A stretch of DNA of 64,000 nt from an uncultured Coprococcus sp. Lineage in GTDB: Bacteria > Bacillota > Clostridia > Lachnospirales > Lachnospiraceae. The notes beneath the pieces are model-generated. The model was not told the origin of the DNA. It made no database searches and saw nothing but the letters and a program-made list of their open reading frames with translations. Each line of letters starts with the position of its first letter. Position 1 is the stretch's first letter. The position numbers were made by a program, and so were the translations under genes. Shown here one piece after another: positions 49,817 to 59,994 of this stretch. The stretch covers positions 11,412 to 75,411 of the forward strand of contig URJI01000002.1 of the NCBI GenBank assembly GCA_900548215.1, given 5' to 3'.

Positions 49817-51718
49817 CTATTTTGCTTTTATCGCAACCACTTTGCTCCATGCTGAATAGATTTTAACAACTTTTCCGCTCACCTTCACATTTTTATATGT
49901 TCTTACCCTCACATAGTAAACTCTGCCGGTATTGCATTTTGATATCTTGTAATATGTAGTGGCGTTATTTCGCAGCGTGGCAGTCCTGTTGCTCTTCCTG
50001 AATCGGCTATCAGTCGAACACTGTATCTGATATCCGGAGGTCTCTACCTTCTGGGCACTCCATCTTATCGCAATACGGTTCTTTCCTGCCACCTTCTTTA
50101 CTATCTTTGTTCCCTTTGGATTGATCTTAAACGCCATCCTTTTACTTCCAGAATATTTAGAACCTGCAAATGTGACCTTTACCAGATATTTTCCTACACT
50201 TTTTCTCCCCGCACTGTAAGTGACCTTGTAATCTGTATTCTTTACCAGAGCCTTCCCAGCCGAATTCTTCACCTGAACGGCTGGTGTTCTGACTTTGCCA
50301 TCATATACACATGACACAGCGCTCAGTTTAACTGTAGACACTTTGGCAATTTTTGATGTTGAAAGCTTCTTGCCACAGGATTTGCATGTTGTGGTTATGA
50401 CTCCATCGGTCGTCATTGTCGCCTTTTTCGTAACCTTATTTACCTTTGATGTATGCTTACAAACAGTCTGGGTCTTTGAAGTGAGAACTGCCGACTTGGC
50501 ATTGCTGTACACTTTATAAAGTCCCTTTATGTACTCCAGTTCACCTGAAATCTTATAACCTTGTGACAATAAATAATCAGGATCACAAAACTCAACATCT
50601 GTGAATTTCACATTATCCTTAGACTTTTCAACCATACAGTACGACATAACATTTCCATATTTATCCGTCACATCTCCGAGTTCACCTTTGATATCATACT
50701 TAAAATTTTCAAACTCTTTATAACTATCATCTACTGCATCACGCATGAATACGCACCGGTCACCAGTATTCTGATCAATATATACTTTTGCCGGCATAGT
50801 TGATCTGTATGAATACCCATTTACGTTTTCTTCCGTATCTGTATAACCGTACTTTTCCGGATCAAAAATACCATCCGTGGCATCAATTTCACGCATATAA
50901 TATTTGTCTGTATATCCAGGCATCAGCATAAGCTCATATAACGTGTATCCCTTGACATTTTCTGCCTTTATACTGCCATCATCGTTATAGTAAGTTCTGA
51001 CATAATCTTCTACTGTATATTTTTTTCCATTATCGCCCTTTGTATATACGTGACAATCATATGAATTCTCCATGTCTACAATAATCGCCTGTATTTCATC
51101 ATACCTCATCTCGGACGCCTGCTCCTTTTTCAGACCAGTGAGTCCATTCACGACAAAGCAATCAGCAACAGTTGTATAATCTGCTATAACAATACTTCCA
51201 TCTGTTTTACCTGCATATACATACACTTCCGCATTCCCACTTATCCTGAAGTAAGACTTTGTTCCCTCCGGCTGCAATAATACTGCAGACGACATCTTCT
51301 GCTGCTCATTGACATATAATTTGCCATCACCAATGATTTCAACTGAACCGCCATAAAAATCTCCCCAGGCACTCAACATACCTATATGGCTTGTTCCTAC
51401 CAATTTTATCTTGAAGTTGTCTCCCATCATATTTGTGGTGAGACGATAATCCGGCATATTACAATTGGTGAGTGTCAGCGTATTTGTTTTTTTGTCATAT
51501 ACTGCACCTTTTGCACTTGTCGCTATTCCTTCCTGTGGAGTTCTGAAACTATACACATATATCATGTCGTCTTTCTCCGAATTGTAGAACTGAACATATG
51601 CAAAGCTCCTCTCCTCATCTTCACACGGTCCATTGTTCGCTGCCAACGCCACAACGCCGCCCGCTGTCATAATCAAAATAAACGACAGCAAAAATGTTAG
51701 TCTTCTGAAATGTTTCAT
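49817..51718 (-). CDS. Secreted surface protein with fibronectin/Ig-like C terminus
   Basis: This 633-residue protein starts with a signal peptide (MKHFRRLTFLLSFILIM, cleavage near VALAAN). The middle has a DUF4353-like beta-helix part (YDKKTNTLTLTNCN) and a small Cys-pair repeat (CKHTSK, CKSCGKKL). The C-terminal ~180 residues form two beta-sandwich modules (CVYDGKVRTPAVQVKNSAGK, then GKNRIAIRWSAQ to the end), common in Lachnospiraceae exoproteins. No LPXTG or membrane anchor is present. AAAGGGG is eight bases before the ATG at 51718. Confidence 0.75.
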   Translation of the reverse strand: MKHFRRLTFLLSFILIMTAGGVVALAANNGPCEDEERSFAYVQFYNSEKDDMIYVYSFRTPQEGIATSAKGAVYDKKTNTLTLTNCNMPDYRLTTNMMGDNFKIKLVGTSHIGMLSAWGDFYGGSVEIIGDGKLYVNEQQKMSSAVLLQPEGTKSYFRISGNAEVYVYAGKTDGSIVIADYTTVADCFVVNGLTGLKKEQASEMRYDEIQAIIVDMENSYDCHVYTKGDNGKKYTVEDYVRTYYNDDGSIKAENVKGYTLYELMLMPGYTDKYYMREIDATDGIFDPEKYGYTDTEENVNGYSYRSTMPAKVYIDQNTGDRCVFMRDAVDDSYKEFENFKYDIKGELGDVTDKYGNVMSYCMVEKSKDNVKFTDVEFCDPDYLLSQGYKISGELEYIKGLYKVYSNAKSAVLTSKTQTVCKHTSKVNKVTKKATMTTDGVITTTCKSCGKKLSTSKIAKVSTVKLSAVSCVYDGKVRTPAVQVKNSAGKALVKNTDYKVTYSAGRKSVGKYLVKVTFAGSKYSGSKRMAFKINPKGTKIVKKVAGKNRIAIRWSAQKVETSGYQIQCSTDSRFRKSNRTATLRNNATTYYKISKCNTGRVYYVRVRTYKNVKVSGKVVKIYSAWSKVVAIKAK

Positions 51719-51944
51719 AGTCATTCCCCTTTCTATGATAGTTTGATAGTTCTCGTATACAGATGAAATGCATCTTCCACCCATCTGTTTCATATCATAG
51801 ATTATAGTCATTTGCTGCCGTTTTCGTAACGTTACATATGTCTCATATTCAATTTTGGACAGTTTTATCTCATTTTTTTAATCAATAATGTCATTTTAAT
51901 TTTCCTGACACGGCTGGTCATCCAACACTTTCCCGTCTATAGTG

Positions 51945-53381
51945 TCATTCCTCGTGCCAACTGTAATAAAACTGTATCAGACCTACCCTTGACTTAGTCC
52001 CTGTCTTTTCATTCATGGATGATATATGTCTGTATAACGATGCCCTGGATATATATAGTTCATCAGCAATCTTCTGTATACTTTCGTCAGATATAAGGAG
52101 TTTTTGCAAAACCTCCCGTTCACGGCCAGTGAGACCGTGCATGTCTGCAAATCGTTCAAAGTCCACCTCAGTTCTTTCACTTAAACTCTTCGATGATCTC
52201 ATCACTTTTTCCTCATCATATTGTCTATATTGTTTCTTTTGAAGGCTCTCAAGCACAAACACTGCTATACTTATGAAAACCAATAACAGTATAACTGTGA
52301 CGCTCATCGCCATGATCCCCGGCGTTTTAACGATCACATATGATATAACTCCCACAATACCTGCACCAATATTATTTATCGTCCTGCCTGCTCCCGCCCA
52401 AAATGACTGCCATTTCATGGTGTAGGAGACATTTATAAATCCTGTGGTGAAATAAACAACAAAAAATCCTGCTGCGAGATAAAATACAATGAGTCCTATG
52501 AGGAACGCTCCCCCAAATTCTATGACCAACATTGCAATTACAGACAGCACTGTTACACAATACATCATCTGGTTCATAAATCTCTGATCCTTTATATCAA
52601 ACAGCAATCCCGCTGCTATACCGCTGATCGCCAGGAAAAGTCTTGGCCACTGACCTATATCCGCACCGCCCTCTGCATGTACAAGTGTCACAATATTGTC
52701 AAGTTCTGAAAATATGAAAGTCATGAGCAATATTACGATCACGCACACAAATGCTATAGACTTACTGCTGGCACTCTGCTCCGCATCCCCTATCTTCTCT
52801 GGTGCGTACGCTGTATCACTATATACCATAAATATTGTCACAATTACCACGACAGCCAATATGAACACCACAAGCCGTATCGCCATGCTTCCTATGACAT
52901 TATAATTGATATACTGTAAAAACAGCCCTGCAGCATATGATATGCCGACCGTCACCGTGAGATGCTTCCTATCCGTATATGCACCAGCCACAGCATGATA
53001 TGTACAACCTCCCGTCATACCCCAGATAATGAAGAACACTATGCCATACAACAATATTATTCTTTCATTTCCGAACATTATCCCTGCTAGCGCAAATATC
53101 CCCACAAAATTCGAGGCTATAAGCACTTTTTTTACGATATTGTCACCTGCCTTTTTCTGGATCAGGGCATACATGAATACCCCCACTACGCTTGCAAGCA
53201 ATATCACGCTCTGATAAAGAAGAACTTTCCTTGCATCCACCACTTCCGCAGCACGATTGTCATAGAAAAACTCTGTCCCCAGAAACACGAAACTGAACAT
53301 GGCAAGTACAACTATGCTCCTTATGTGTGTACTATCCAGACTTTTCTCTTTTGCAGTATTTCCTGTTATCTCATTTGACAT
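51945..53381 (-). CDS. Membrane-spanning LuxR-type regulator (MFS-like sensor)
   Basis: This ~478-residue protein has twelve hydrophobic segments in its first 400 residues, in the pattern of an MFS transporter, then a C-terminal LuxR HTH (GLTGREREVLQKLLISDESI, then IADELYISRASLYRHISSM). There is no receiver domain. It probably reads an external or membrane signal and binds DNA from the membrane. The start is set at 53381 with GGGAG upstream; 53399 is also possible. It lies just downstream of the MATE gene terminator. Confidence 0.82.
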   Translation of the reverse strand: MSNEITGNTAKEKSLDSTHIRSIVVLAMFSFVFLGTEFFYDNRAAEVVDARKVLLYQSVILLASVVGVFMYALIQKKAGDNIVKKVLIASNFVGIFALAGIMFGNERIILLYGIVFFIIWGMTGGCTYHAVAGAYTDRKHLTVTVGISYAAGLFLQYINYNVIGSMAIRLVVFILAVVVIVTIFMVYSDTAYAPEKIGDAEQSASSKSIAFVCVIVILLMTFIFSELDNIVTLVHAEGGADIGQWPRLFLAISGIAAGLLFDIKDQRFMNQMMYCVTVLSVIAMLVIEFGGAFLIGLIVFYLAAGFFVVYFTTGFINVSYTMKWQSFWAGAGRTINNIGAGIVGVISYVIVKTPGIMAMSVTVILLLVFISIAVFVLESLQKKQYRQYDEEKVMRSSKSLSERTEVDFERFADMHGLTGREREVLQKLLISDESIQKIADELYISRASLYRHISSMNEKTGTKSRVGLIQFYYSWHEE

Positions 53382-53445
53382 ATGATCTGCATCTCCCATT
53401 TGTTATATATCTAAAATAATATAGCTCTGGATTTTTGTCAAAATA

Positions 53446-53484
53446 TAAAAGGCCGGTCATACCTAAGCATGTCCGGTCTTTTTT
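53446..53484. terminator. Terminator between the MATE and LuxR genes
   Basis: GGCCGGtCAT pairs with ATGtCCGGTC across a short loop, with A/T runs at both sides. Confidence 0.8.
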
Positions 53485-53507
53485 CATTAATCATCATTAT
53501 TTTATAA

Positions 53508-54905
53508 TTACATCTGGTTAGTATTTCTTTGTGCCTTTTTCAGATACACGATCAGTCTCACCGCAGCTGTCAGTGCTATGACTATCCACGTGAATATATT
53601 CGTATACCAGATTCCCCAGAATCCCATATCCAAAGCATACATGAGGATCAGCGCAAACACAACCCTGCCGCCGACCTCCAGAAAACCATTTACCATGGAG
53701 AATACCACATCCCCCATACCGTTTAAGGCACCTCTCAACGTATAGATAGTTCCAAGTGCAACATACATGCTGCCCGATATCACCATGCCCTTTGCGCCAA
53801 GGCGGATAACCTCCTGATCCGTCACGAAGAAATGAATGATGTTTTCTCTGAAAAGCAGTATTGCAGCAAAGAGTACAGCGCTCAAACCTATTGTTATGCA
53901 TTCCGCCTGCCATACAGCCTTTTTTATTCTGTCATATTGCTCTGCTCCAACGTTCTGTCCGGCAAATGTCGAAAGTGCAAGTCCAAGCGACGAAAATGGC
54001 TGGAATACTATCCCCTCCACCTTTCCGGTTGCAGTGTAAGCTGCCATGACCGCAGGACCATATCCATTTATAAGCGCCTGAAGAAGTGAGCACGATATGG
54101 ATATCATAGAAGTCTGGACTGCCATCGGAAGTCCTATCTTGAAATCTGCTTTTAATATACTGTGATCCACCCTAAAGTCTTCTCGTCTGAGTTTGAAATA
54201 TGAATTGGTTTTCACTGCATATATTATCGAGCCTATTCCCGAGACAATCTGACTGAATACAGTTGCATACGCAGCTCCGGCAACTCCCATATCCAGATAT
54301 ACCACAAATATTATGTCCAGCACTGCATTTATAACTGATGCGATCATTAGGAATATCAGCGGAGTTCTCGAATCACCAAGAGCCCGCAGTATCGAAGATA
54401 TTCCATTATATATCGCAACTGCCACCGTAAAGGCACAGGTTATCTTCATATATGTATACGCGTATGGAACTGTCTCCGCAGGCGTGTTCATAAGCCTGAT
54501 GAGCGGCCCCGTAAGGCAGACCCCCAGCACACTCATGAGCAAGCCAACTCCCAATATCACGTAAATGGAATTTGCTATGGCTTTTCGCACAAGATCATCA
54601 CGCTTTGCACCAAAGTACTTCGCTATGACAACACCTATCCCAGATGCCATCCCACTACACAAAGAAAAGAACAGGAAACTTATCATTCCAACCGAACCGA
54701 CTCCGCCTAGGGCATTTGCCCCAAGATGCCGGCCGACAACAACTGAATCAACCACACTGTATACTTGTTGAAACAGATTGCCTATGAGCAGTGGAATTGA
54801 GAACTTCATAATAAGTTTCAGACTGTTCCCTTCTGTCATATCCATCACATATTCTTTTCTTTTTAATTGTTTCTCTGATGCTGTACTGTTCAATACTTTC
54901 TCCAC
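53508..54905 (-). CDS. MATE-family multidrug efflux transporter
   Basis: This 465-residue protein has twelve hydrophobic segments in two halves. Typical MATE sequences are visible: FSIPLLIGNLFQQVYSVVDSVVVGR at the N-terminal half and GLALSTFAGQNVGAEQYDRIKKAV at the second. It exports cationic drugs or metabolites using ion gradients. A C-terminal tail is short. It is one gene, ended by the terminator before the LuxR gene. Confidence 0.93.
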   Translation of the reverse strand: MEKVLNSTASEKQLKRKEYVMDMTEGNSLKLIMKFSIPLLIGNLFQQVYSVVDSVVVGRHLGANALGGVGSVGMISFLFFSLCSGMASGIGVVIAKYFGAKRDDLVRKAIANSIYVILGVGLLMSVLGVCLTGPLIRLMNTPAETVPYAYTYMKITCAFTVAVAIYNGISSILRALGDSRTPLIFLMIASVINAVLDIIFVVYLDMGVAGAAYATVFSQIVSGIGSIIYAVKTNSYFKLRREDFRVDHSILKADFKIGLPMAVQTSMISISCSLLQALINGYGPAVMAAYTATGKVEGIVFQPFSSLGLALSTFAGQNVGAEQYDRIKKAVWQAECITIGLSAVLFAAILLFRENIIHFFVTDQEVIRLGAKGMVISGSMYVALGTIYTLRGALNGMGDVVFSMVNGFLEVGGRVVFALILMYALDMGFWGIWYTNIFTWIVIALTAAVRLIVYLKKAQRNTNQM

Positions 54906-55121
54906 TATGCGCTCCTCTGACGTTCATATATTACGTCTTATTCTTTCTGATCGTTCAACCATACATAGTCTCGCAGTATCTTCTTTATACAATACAAATA
55001 ATGCACATATTCTAATACATGCATATATAACCCTCTTATCTGCTAACCCGTTACAGCATCATAACACATATATAATAATGAGCAACAGCTAATTAGCTAA
55101 TAAACTCAAATTACATTCCTT

Positions 55122-55226
55122 TTAATTCTCAATATAGTCGATATAATCACTCTCATCAGCAAATAACTGATACTGACCGTCCACATATCCCATATAACCC
55201 TCTGACACGAAATAACCTTTTAACAT
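55122..55226 (-). CDS. Small conserved-looking protein, 34 aa
   Basis: A strong AGGAGG is eight bases before the ATG at 55226. The product is MLKGYFVSEGYMGYVDGQYQ and then 14 acidic/aromatic residues to the stop (LFADESDYIDYIEN). It is rich in Tyr and Gly at the start and acidic at the end. I recall similar tiny proteins in Lachnospiraceae genomes, but no function is known. It lies alone between the MATE gene and the sugar kinase. Confidence 0.65.
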   Translation of the reverse strand: MLKGYFVSEGYMGYVDGQYQLFADESDYIDYIEN

Positions 55227-55465
55227 AATCACGCCTCCTGTTCACTCTTTTGAACTGTATCTACAAAACGTTTTTTAGAATGCATTCCGCTCCTGCAATC
55301 CCTAATATGGCTCTATCTTACTTTGTCAAGTGTCCAAAAAAATGTACATCATGTTACTGTTTTTTTCGCGTCATTATGCGTGACATGTATCAGTCTTCAT
55401 ATTATAATAAATATAATTTTTTTATATTATTTTATGCTGTCTTACTACAGCGATGAGGAGAAAAT

Positions 55466-56320
55466 ATGTACTACGGAGCGCTCGAAGCCGGCGGTACCAA
55501 GATGGTATGCGCAATAGGCGATGAAAACAAGAACATAATAGACCGAATATCTATTCCAACAGATACGCCTGATCAATCTGTTCCTGTCATGATAGACTAT
55601 TTTAAGAAACACAACATATCAGCACTTGGCATAGGAACATTCGGACCAGCAAATGTAAACCAGAATTCCCCATCATATGGAACCATTTTAAAGAGTCCCA
55701 AGAAAGCATGGGAGAGATTCAATTTCTATAAAACATTCAGTGAGGCTCTTAAGTGTCTGGTTGTTGTGGATACAGACGTAAATGCAGCTGCATGGGGCGA
55801 ATTTCTATTCGGCGCATTAAAAGGACTTCACTCTGGAATGTATCTCACCATAGGCACCGGTATAGGTGGCGGCGTGATAGCTGACGGACATCTCATCCAC
55901 GGCATGATGCATCCGGAAACCGGTCATATCCTCATACCTAGACGTGATGGCGATGACACGCCATGTTCATGCCGTTTTCATCAGAATTGTGCTGAAGGTC
56001 TGGCTGCCGGTCCTATGCTGGAGCGAAGAACCGGAATGAAGGGCAAAGATATCCCCGCCAACTCACCTGTATGGGATCTGGAAGCATACTATATAGCAGA
56101 AGCACTTGTAAACTATACCATGTGCTACTCTGTTGAAAGGATAGTCCTTGGGGGAGGCGTCATGTCCAATGAATTTCTGTTTCCTATGATCCGCAAATAT
56201 TACACCGAACTTCTCTCCGGATACATTGATATGCCACAGGTAAAGGATCCGGGCACGTATATTGTACCTGCAAAGCTTGAAGGCAACCAGGGGATCATCG
56301 GAGCTATGAACCTGTTCTAA
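55466..56320 (+). CDS. scrK: ROK-family fructokinase
   Basis: This 284-residue kinase starts with the phosphate loop YGALEAGGTKMVCAIG and has TDVNAAAWGEFLFG, the TIGTGIGGGVIADG segment and the ROK zinc motif HPETGHIL...CSCRFHQNCAEGLAAGP. It phosphorylates fructose or a related hexose with ATP. It is a single gene and ends in a terminator. The sugar specificity is inferred from family resemblance. Confidence 0.88.
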   Translation: MYYGALEAGGTKMVCAIGDENKNIIDRISIPTDTPDQSVPVMIDYFKKHNISALGIGTFGPANVNQNSPSYGTILKSPKKAWERFNFYKTFSEALKCLVVVDTDVNAAAWGEFLFGALKGLHSGMYLTIGTGIGGGVIADGHLIHGMMHPETGHILIPRRDGDDTPCSCRFHQNCAEGLAAGPMLERRTGMKGKDIPANSPVWDLEAYYIAEALVNYTMCYSVERIVLGGGVMSNEFLFPMIRKYYTELLSGYIDMPQVKDPGTYIVPAKLEGNQGIIGAMNLF

Positions 56321-56338
56321 ACCGGAAACTATACACAC

Positions 56339-56385
56339 AAACACCCCATAATCTCATTTACAAATGAAATTATGGGGTGTTTGCT
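56339..56385. terminator. Bidirectional terminator between scrK and uppP
   Basis: A 14-bp stem (AAACACCCCATAAT with its complement at 56369-56382) is shared by the two convergent genes. Confidence 0.82.
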
Positions 56386-56424
56386 ATATTTTTATCCAAT
56401 TTTTATATCGCATCATTTAAAATT

Positions 56425-57261
56425 CTACGCAAAGAAGGCAAAATACAAAAGAACTATAACTCCAAGAACTATCCTGTACCATCCAAATATCTTGAAATCA
56501 TGCTTCTTGATGTAGCTCATCAGGAACTTTATGACAAGTATTGATATAAGGTATGCAACTACACATCCTATGATAAGTATTGCAAGCTCTGCGCTTGTAA
56601 ATGACAATCCAAACTTTATGAGCTTAAGTGCACTCAGTCCAAACATAACAGGTACAGCAAGGAAGAATGTAAACTCTGCCGCTGCGACTCTTGATACACC
56701 TAAAAGCAAGGCACCTATAATGGTTGCTCCTGAACGCGATGTTCCCGGTATGATCGAGAGCACCTGGAACATACCTATGAGAAATGCCGTCTTATATGTA
56801 ATGTCACTCAATGATTCCACCTTAGGTGTTCTGGTCTTGTTCCAATTCTCTATGATAATAAATGCGATTCCGTAGAATATGAGAGCTATGGATATAACTA
56901 CCGCAGTGTGCAGATGCGCCTCTATAAAATCGTCAAACAATAACGTAACTACGGCTCCCGGTATACAGGCAACAACCGTCTTAAACCACATGCTCCATGT
57001 ATCCTTCTTGAATACCGACTGCGTCTTATCTTTCATCTGGAACGGCCACATCTTGTTCCAAAAAATAGTTACTACCGCAAGTATTGCGCCAAGCTGTATG
57101 ATGACAAAGAACATATCCTTAAAACTGTCGCTGGCATCGAGCGTGATAAACTCATCCACCAAAAGCATATGACCTGTACTGCTGATAGGCAGCCACTCTG
57201 TGATTCCCTCAACGATACCAAGGAACACTACCTTAAGTATCTCAATAAAACTAAGTGCCAT
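56425..57261 (-). CDS. uppP: Undecaprenyl-diphosphatase
   Basis: This 278-residue membrane enzyme has eight helices and both BacA motifs: [14 protein letters not shown] near residue 18 and [10 protein letters not shown] near residue 170. It recycles the lipid carrier for cell-wall synthesis and gives bacitracin tolerance. AAGGAGAG lies before the start. Length is normal. Confidence 0.96.
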   Translation of the reverse strand: MALSFIEILKVVFLGIVEGITEWLPISSTGHMLLVDEFITLDASDSFKDMFFVIIQLGAILAVVTIFWNKMWPFQMKDKTQSVFKKDTWSMWFKTVVACIPGAVVTLLFDDFIEAHLHTAVVISIALIFYGIAFIIIENWNKTRTPKVESLSDITYKTAFLIGMFQVLSIIPGTSRSGATIIGALLLGVSRVAAAEFTFFLAVPVMFGLSALKLIKFGLSFTSAELAILIIGCVVAYLISILVIKFLMSYIKKHDFKIFGWYRIVLGVIVLLYFAFFA

Positions 57262-57452
57262 TTTTTCTCTCCTTTTGATCCGACCTTAATCTCTGATTAC
57301 CTTGCTACAGCCTTTTGTATCATTGTATCTGAATTGTCACTGTCAGCTGGCTGCGTCCTTTATAATAACATATTCTGCTACATTGTACATCATTCTTTTT
57401 AAGCTTTAGAAAATGTTGAGATTCTGTTTGCATTATATCTACATTTGAGCAG

Positions 57453-58019
57453 TTATATTGGGCTTTTACCACCCGTCTTTTGAAAAGTTTCAAGAGATTT
57501 ACAGCTATCCGGAATAACCGTCCCCCAGATCTCAACCAGCTTATCCACAGAAAATGCTGCATTTGCAGGACTTGTGGATGGAAGTATCACCGGTTCTATA
57601 TCGAGTTCTTTCTGCTGGTATTTTGAAAAATACTTCCCGGATGTCTTTCCATTACATATGACCTTTGTCACCTTTGATGAACTGATTATTTTCCCAAGAT
57701 CTGTAGGGATTACATTTTTTATGCTGCTGTCACTTGACCCTATGATGTCACAGCTGTATATAGCATCCCAGAGTGCAATGTGATGTGCATGAAGCATGAT
57801 CTTCTTCTCATCAATGGTGGTTGGGAGTTCTTCCCCCAGCACCCTGCTCATAACCTTCCAGAATCTGTTCTGGGGATGTCCATAAAAGAACATCTGCTCT
57901 CTGGACTTCACTGATGGCAGACTTCCCAATATAAGAATCTCCGAATCATCATCATAAAGCGGTGGAAATGGATGTACTATATGCTCATATTTTTGTGATT
58001 TTGTGTTCTGTAATCCCAT
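57453..58019 (-). CDS. DNA-deoxyinosine glycosylase (uracil-DNA glycosylase superfamily)
   Basis: This 188-residue protein has the family's LILGSLPSVKS at the active site, the FYGHPQNRFWKVM segment, and the C-terminal motif VILPSTSPANAAFS. It removes hypoxanthine or mismatched bases from DNA. The ATG at 58019 follows GGGAG by eight bases. It is monocistronic and follows no other gene on its strand. Confidence 0.9.
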   Translation of the reverse strand: MGLQNTKSQKYEHIVHPFPPLYDDDSEILILGSLPSVKSREQMFFYGHPQNRFWKVMSRVLGEELPTTIDEKKIMLHAHHIALWDAIYSCDIIGSSDSSIKNVIPTDLGKIISSSKVTKVICNGKTSGKYFSKYQQKELDIEPVILPSTSPANAAFSVDKLVEIWGTVIPDSCKSLETFQKTGGKSPI

Positions 58020-58274
58020 AATTCTGTCTCCCTTGTTGTACATCTATCCATAATAAATTCAGATAATAAATTCAGACTCACTTTTAATATACAACCTTTT
58101 TTGCCTAATATATTGTAATCTGCATGTTGGTAATACGCAAGGATAATACGCAGGAAACAATTTAATTTACATCCATAACAAATTCATGTATATTAATAAA
58201 GTTAACGCATTTTTACACGATATTAAGGAAATCTGGCGTGGTGCGGGGACAAACATATTTGGAGGGAATATTAC

Positions 58275-59597
58275 ATGAAAACCAGAGAATCTTTTAACAA
58301 CAAATGGGGGTTCATCCTTGCCTGCATCGGCTCAGCCGTGGGAATGGGCAACATCTGGATGTTTCCCACAAGGGTCTCCATGTACGGAGGCGGATCTTAT
58401 CTCATCCCCTATTTTATATTTGTAGTACTTATAGGATTTACCGGAGTCATTGGTGAGATGAGTTTTGGCCGGGCTACAAGGTCTGGACCAATCGACGCAT
58501 TTGGAATCGCCATGGAACGAAAAGGCAAGCGAAAACTTGGAGAGCTGCTCGGCGGAATACCTGTGCTCGGTGCCCTTGCAATGGCGATCGGTTACACCGT
58601 GGTCATGGGATGGATACTCAAGTATATGATCGGTGCTTTCACAGGAAGCATGCTGTCTCCGGCTGACATAGACGGATTCAGTGCTGAATTTGGCGGCATG
58701 GCCTCTGCATTTGGCAATAATGTATGGCAGATCATAGCCCTCGTCATAGGAATCGTCATCCTCATGTTCGGAGTTGGAAATGGCATCGAAAAGGCAAATA
58801 AGATCCTGATGCCTGCATTCTTTGTATTGTTCATCATTCTGGCTATATACGCGGCATGCCAGCCGGGTGCAATAGATGGATACAAATACATATTCCGCAT
58901 AGAACCAAAGGTTCTCGCGGATCCCAAAACATGGATATTTGCCCTGGGACAGGCATTCTTCTCATTGTCTGTCGCTGGAAACGGAACTCTGATATACGGC
59001 TCCTACCTTCCCGACAGCGAGGACATTCCGGAAGCTGCAGGACGCGTGGCCCTCTTCGATACCATCGCTGCCATGCTTGCTGCATTGGTAATCATACCTG
59101 CCATGGCAACTGCCGGGGCTCAGCTGAACCAGGGAGGTCCCGGACTGCTGTTCATCTTCCTGCCTTGTCTGTTCAAATCAATGCCGGGAGGATATATCAT
59201 AGCGATCATCTTCTTTGTGGCTGTGTTTATGGCTGGACTGTCATCACTTATAAATCTATATGAAGCACCGATTGCAACTGTTCAGGAAAAATTGGGCGTC
59301 GGCAGAAAACCCGCATGCGCCATCATTGGTGCCATTGCAGTTGTCGTGTCAATCTGCATACAGGGTATAGTGTCAGACTGGATGGATATTCTGTCCATCT
59401 ACATCTGCCCACTTGGCGCAGGACTTGCCGGAATCATGTTCTTCTGGGTGTGCGGCAAAAAATATGTTGAGGAACAGGTAAATACAGGAAGAGAAAAGAA
59501 ATTCACGGAGAAGTTCGTTCCTATCTGCAAATACATCTACTGTCCTGTATGTCTTCTCGTATTGATACTTGGTATCCTGCTCGGGGGTATCGGCTAA
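58275..59597 (+). CDS. Sodium-dependent transporter (NSS/SNF family)
   Basis: This 440-residue protein has eleven hydrophobic segments and the NSS start NNKWGFILACIGSAVGMGNIW, with the unwound helix-1 region GSAVGMGN. The helix 6 region SLSVAGNGTLIYGSYL is also typical. NSS members take up amino acids or amines with sodium. It is the size of the bacterial 11-helix subgroup. TTTGGAGGG precedes the ATG and a terminator follows. Confidence 0.92.
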   Translation: MKTRESFNNKWGFILACIGSAVGMGNIWMFPTRVSMYGGGSYLIPYFIFVVLIGFTGVIGEMSFGRATRSGPIDAFGIAMERKGKRKLGELLGGIPVLGALAMAIGYTVVMGWILKYMIGAFTGSMLSPADIDGFSAEFGGMASAFGNNVWQIIALVIGIVILMFGVGNGIEKANKILMPAFFVLFIILAIYAACQPGAIDGYKYIFRIEPKVLADPKTWIFALGQAFFSLSVAGNGTLIYGSYLPDSEDIPEAAGRVALFDTIAAMLAALVIIPAMATAGAQLNQGGPGLLFIFLPCLFKSMPGGYIIAIIFFVAVFMAGLSSLINLYEAPIATVQEKLGVGRKPACAIIGAIAVVVSICIQGIVSDWMDILSIYICPLGAGLAGIMFFWVCGKKYVEEQVNTGREKKFTEKFVPICKYIYCPVCLLVLILGILLGGIG

Positions 59598-59603
59598 ACA
59601 TAT

Positions 59604-59664
59604 AAAAGCAGCCTGACGGATCATCACCATGTATAACATTGATGATGTACGCAGACTGCTTTTT
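59604..59664 (+). terminator. Terminator of the NSS transporter
   Basis: AAAAGCAG and CTGCTTTT close a larger folded loop that has an inner ATCATC/GATGAT pair; a T-run follows. Confidence 0.7.
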
Positions 59665-59700
59665 CTTATTTTTTGTTATTCAGCACTCAGATATGTTCGT

Positions 59701-59994
59701 TTATTCATCATCCGAAAGTCCAAATCCCTCTTCCAGGAACCTGTTCCACTCGGCATTATTGCTCTCAAGTTTTTTCTTCTGCATGATCCTGTTCCTATCT
59801 GCGAGGATGGAAAGCATCTCATCCACAATCTCCTCAAGTGGCAGTTCCTGATAGTGAGACAGATATCCTATCATCCTTCCGGCAGTGAAGTCGGTATTCA
59901 GATTCTTTGTTATGAGGTCGCAGAACTCCTCCGGATACCCCCGGTCAAGCATCATATCATAAAGTTCCATGCTCATCTCTGATCTCGGTTTCAT
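59701..59994 (-). CDS. Hypothetical protein, 97 aa
   Basis: A helical, acidic protein (MKPRSEMSMELYDMMLDRGY, then LPLEEIVDEMLSILADRNRI) with no membrane part. Its start overlaps the stop of the flippase-like gene by four bases (ATGA), so both are co-translated. Lachnospiraceae flippase-like genes may often carry it, but I do not know a function. Confidence 0.65.
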   Translation of the reverse strand: MKPRSEMSMELYDMMLDRGYPEEFCDLITKNLNTDFTAGRMIGYLSHYQELPLEEIVDEMLSILADRNRIMQKKKLESNNAEWNRFLEEGFGLSDDE

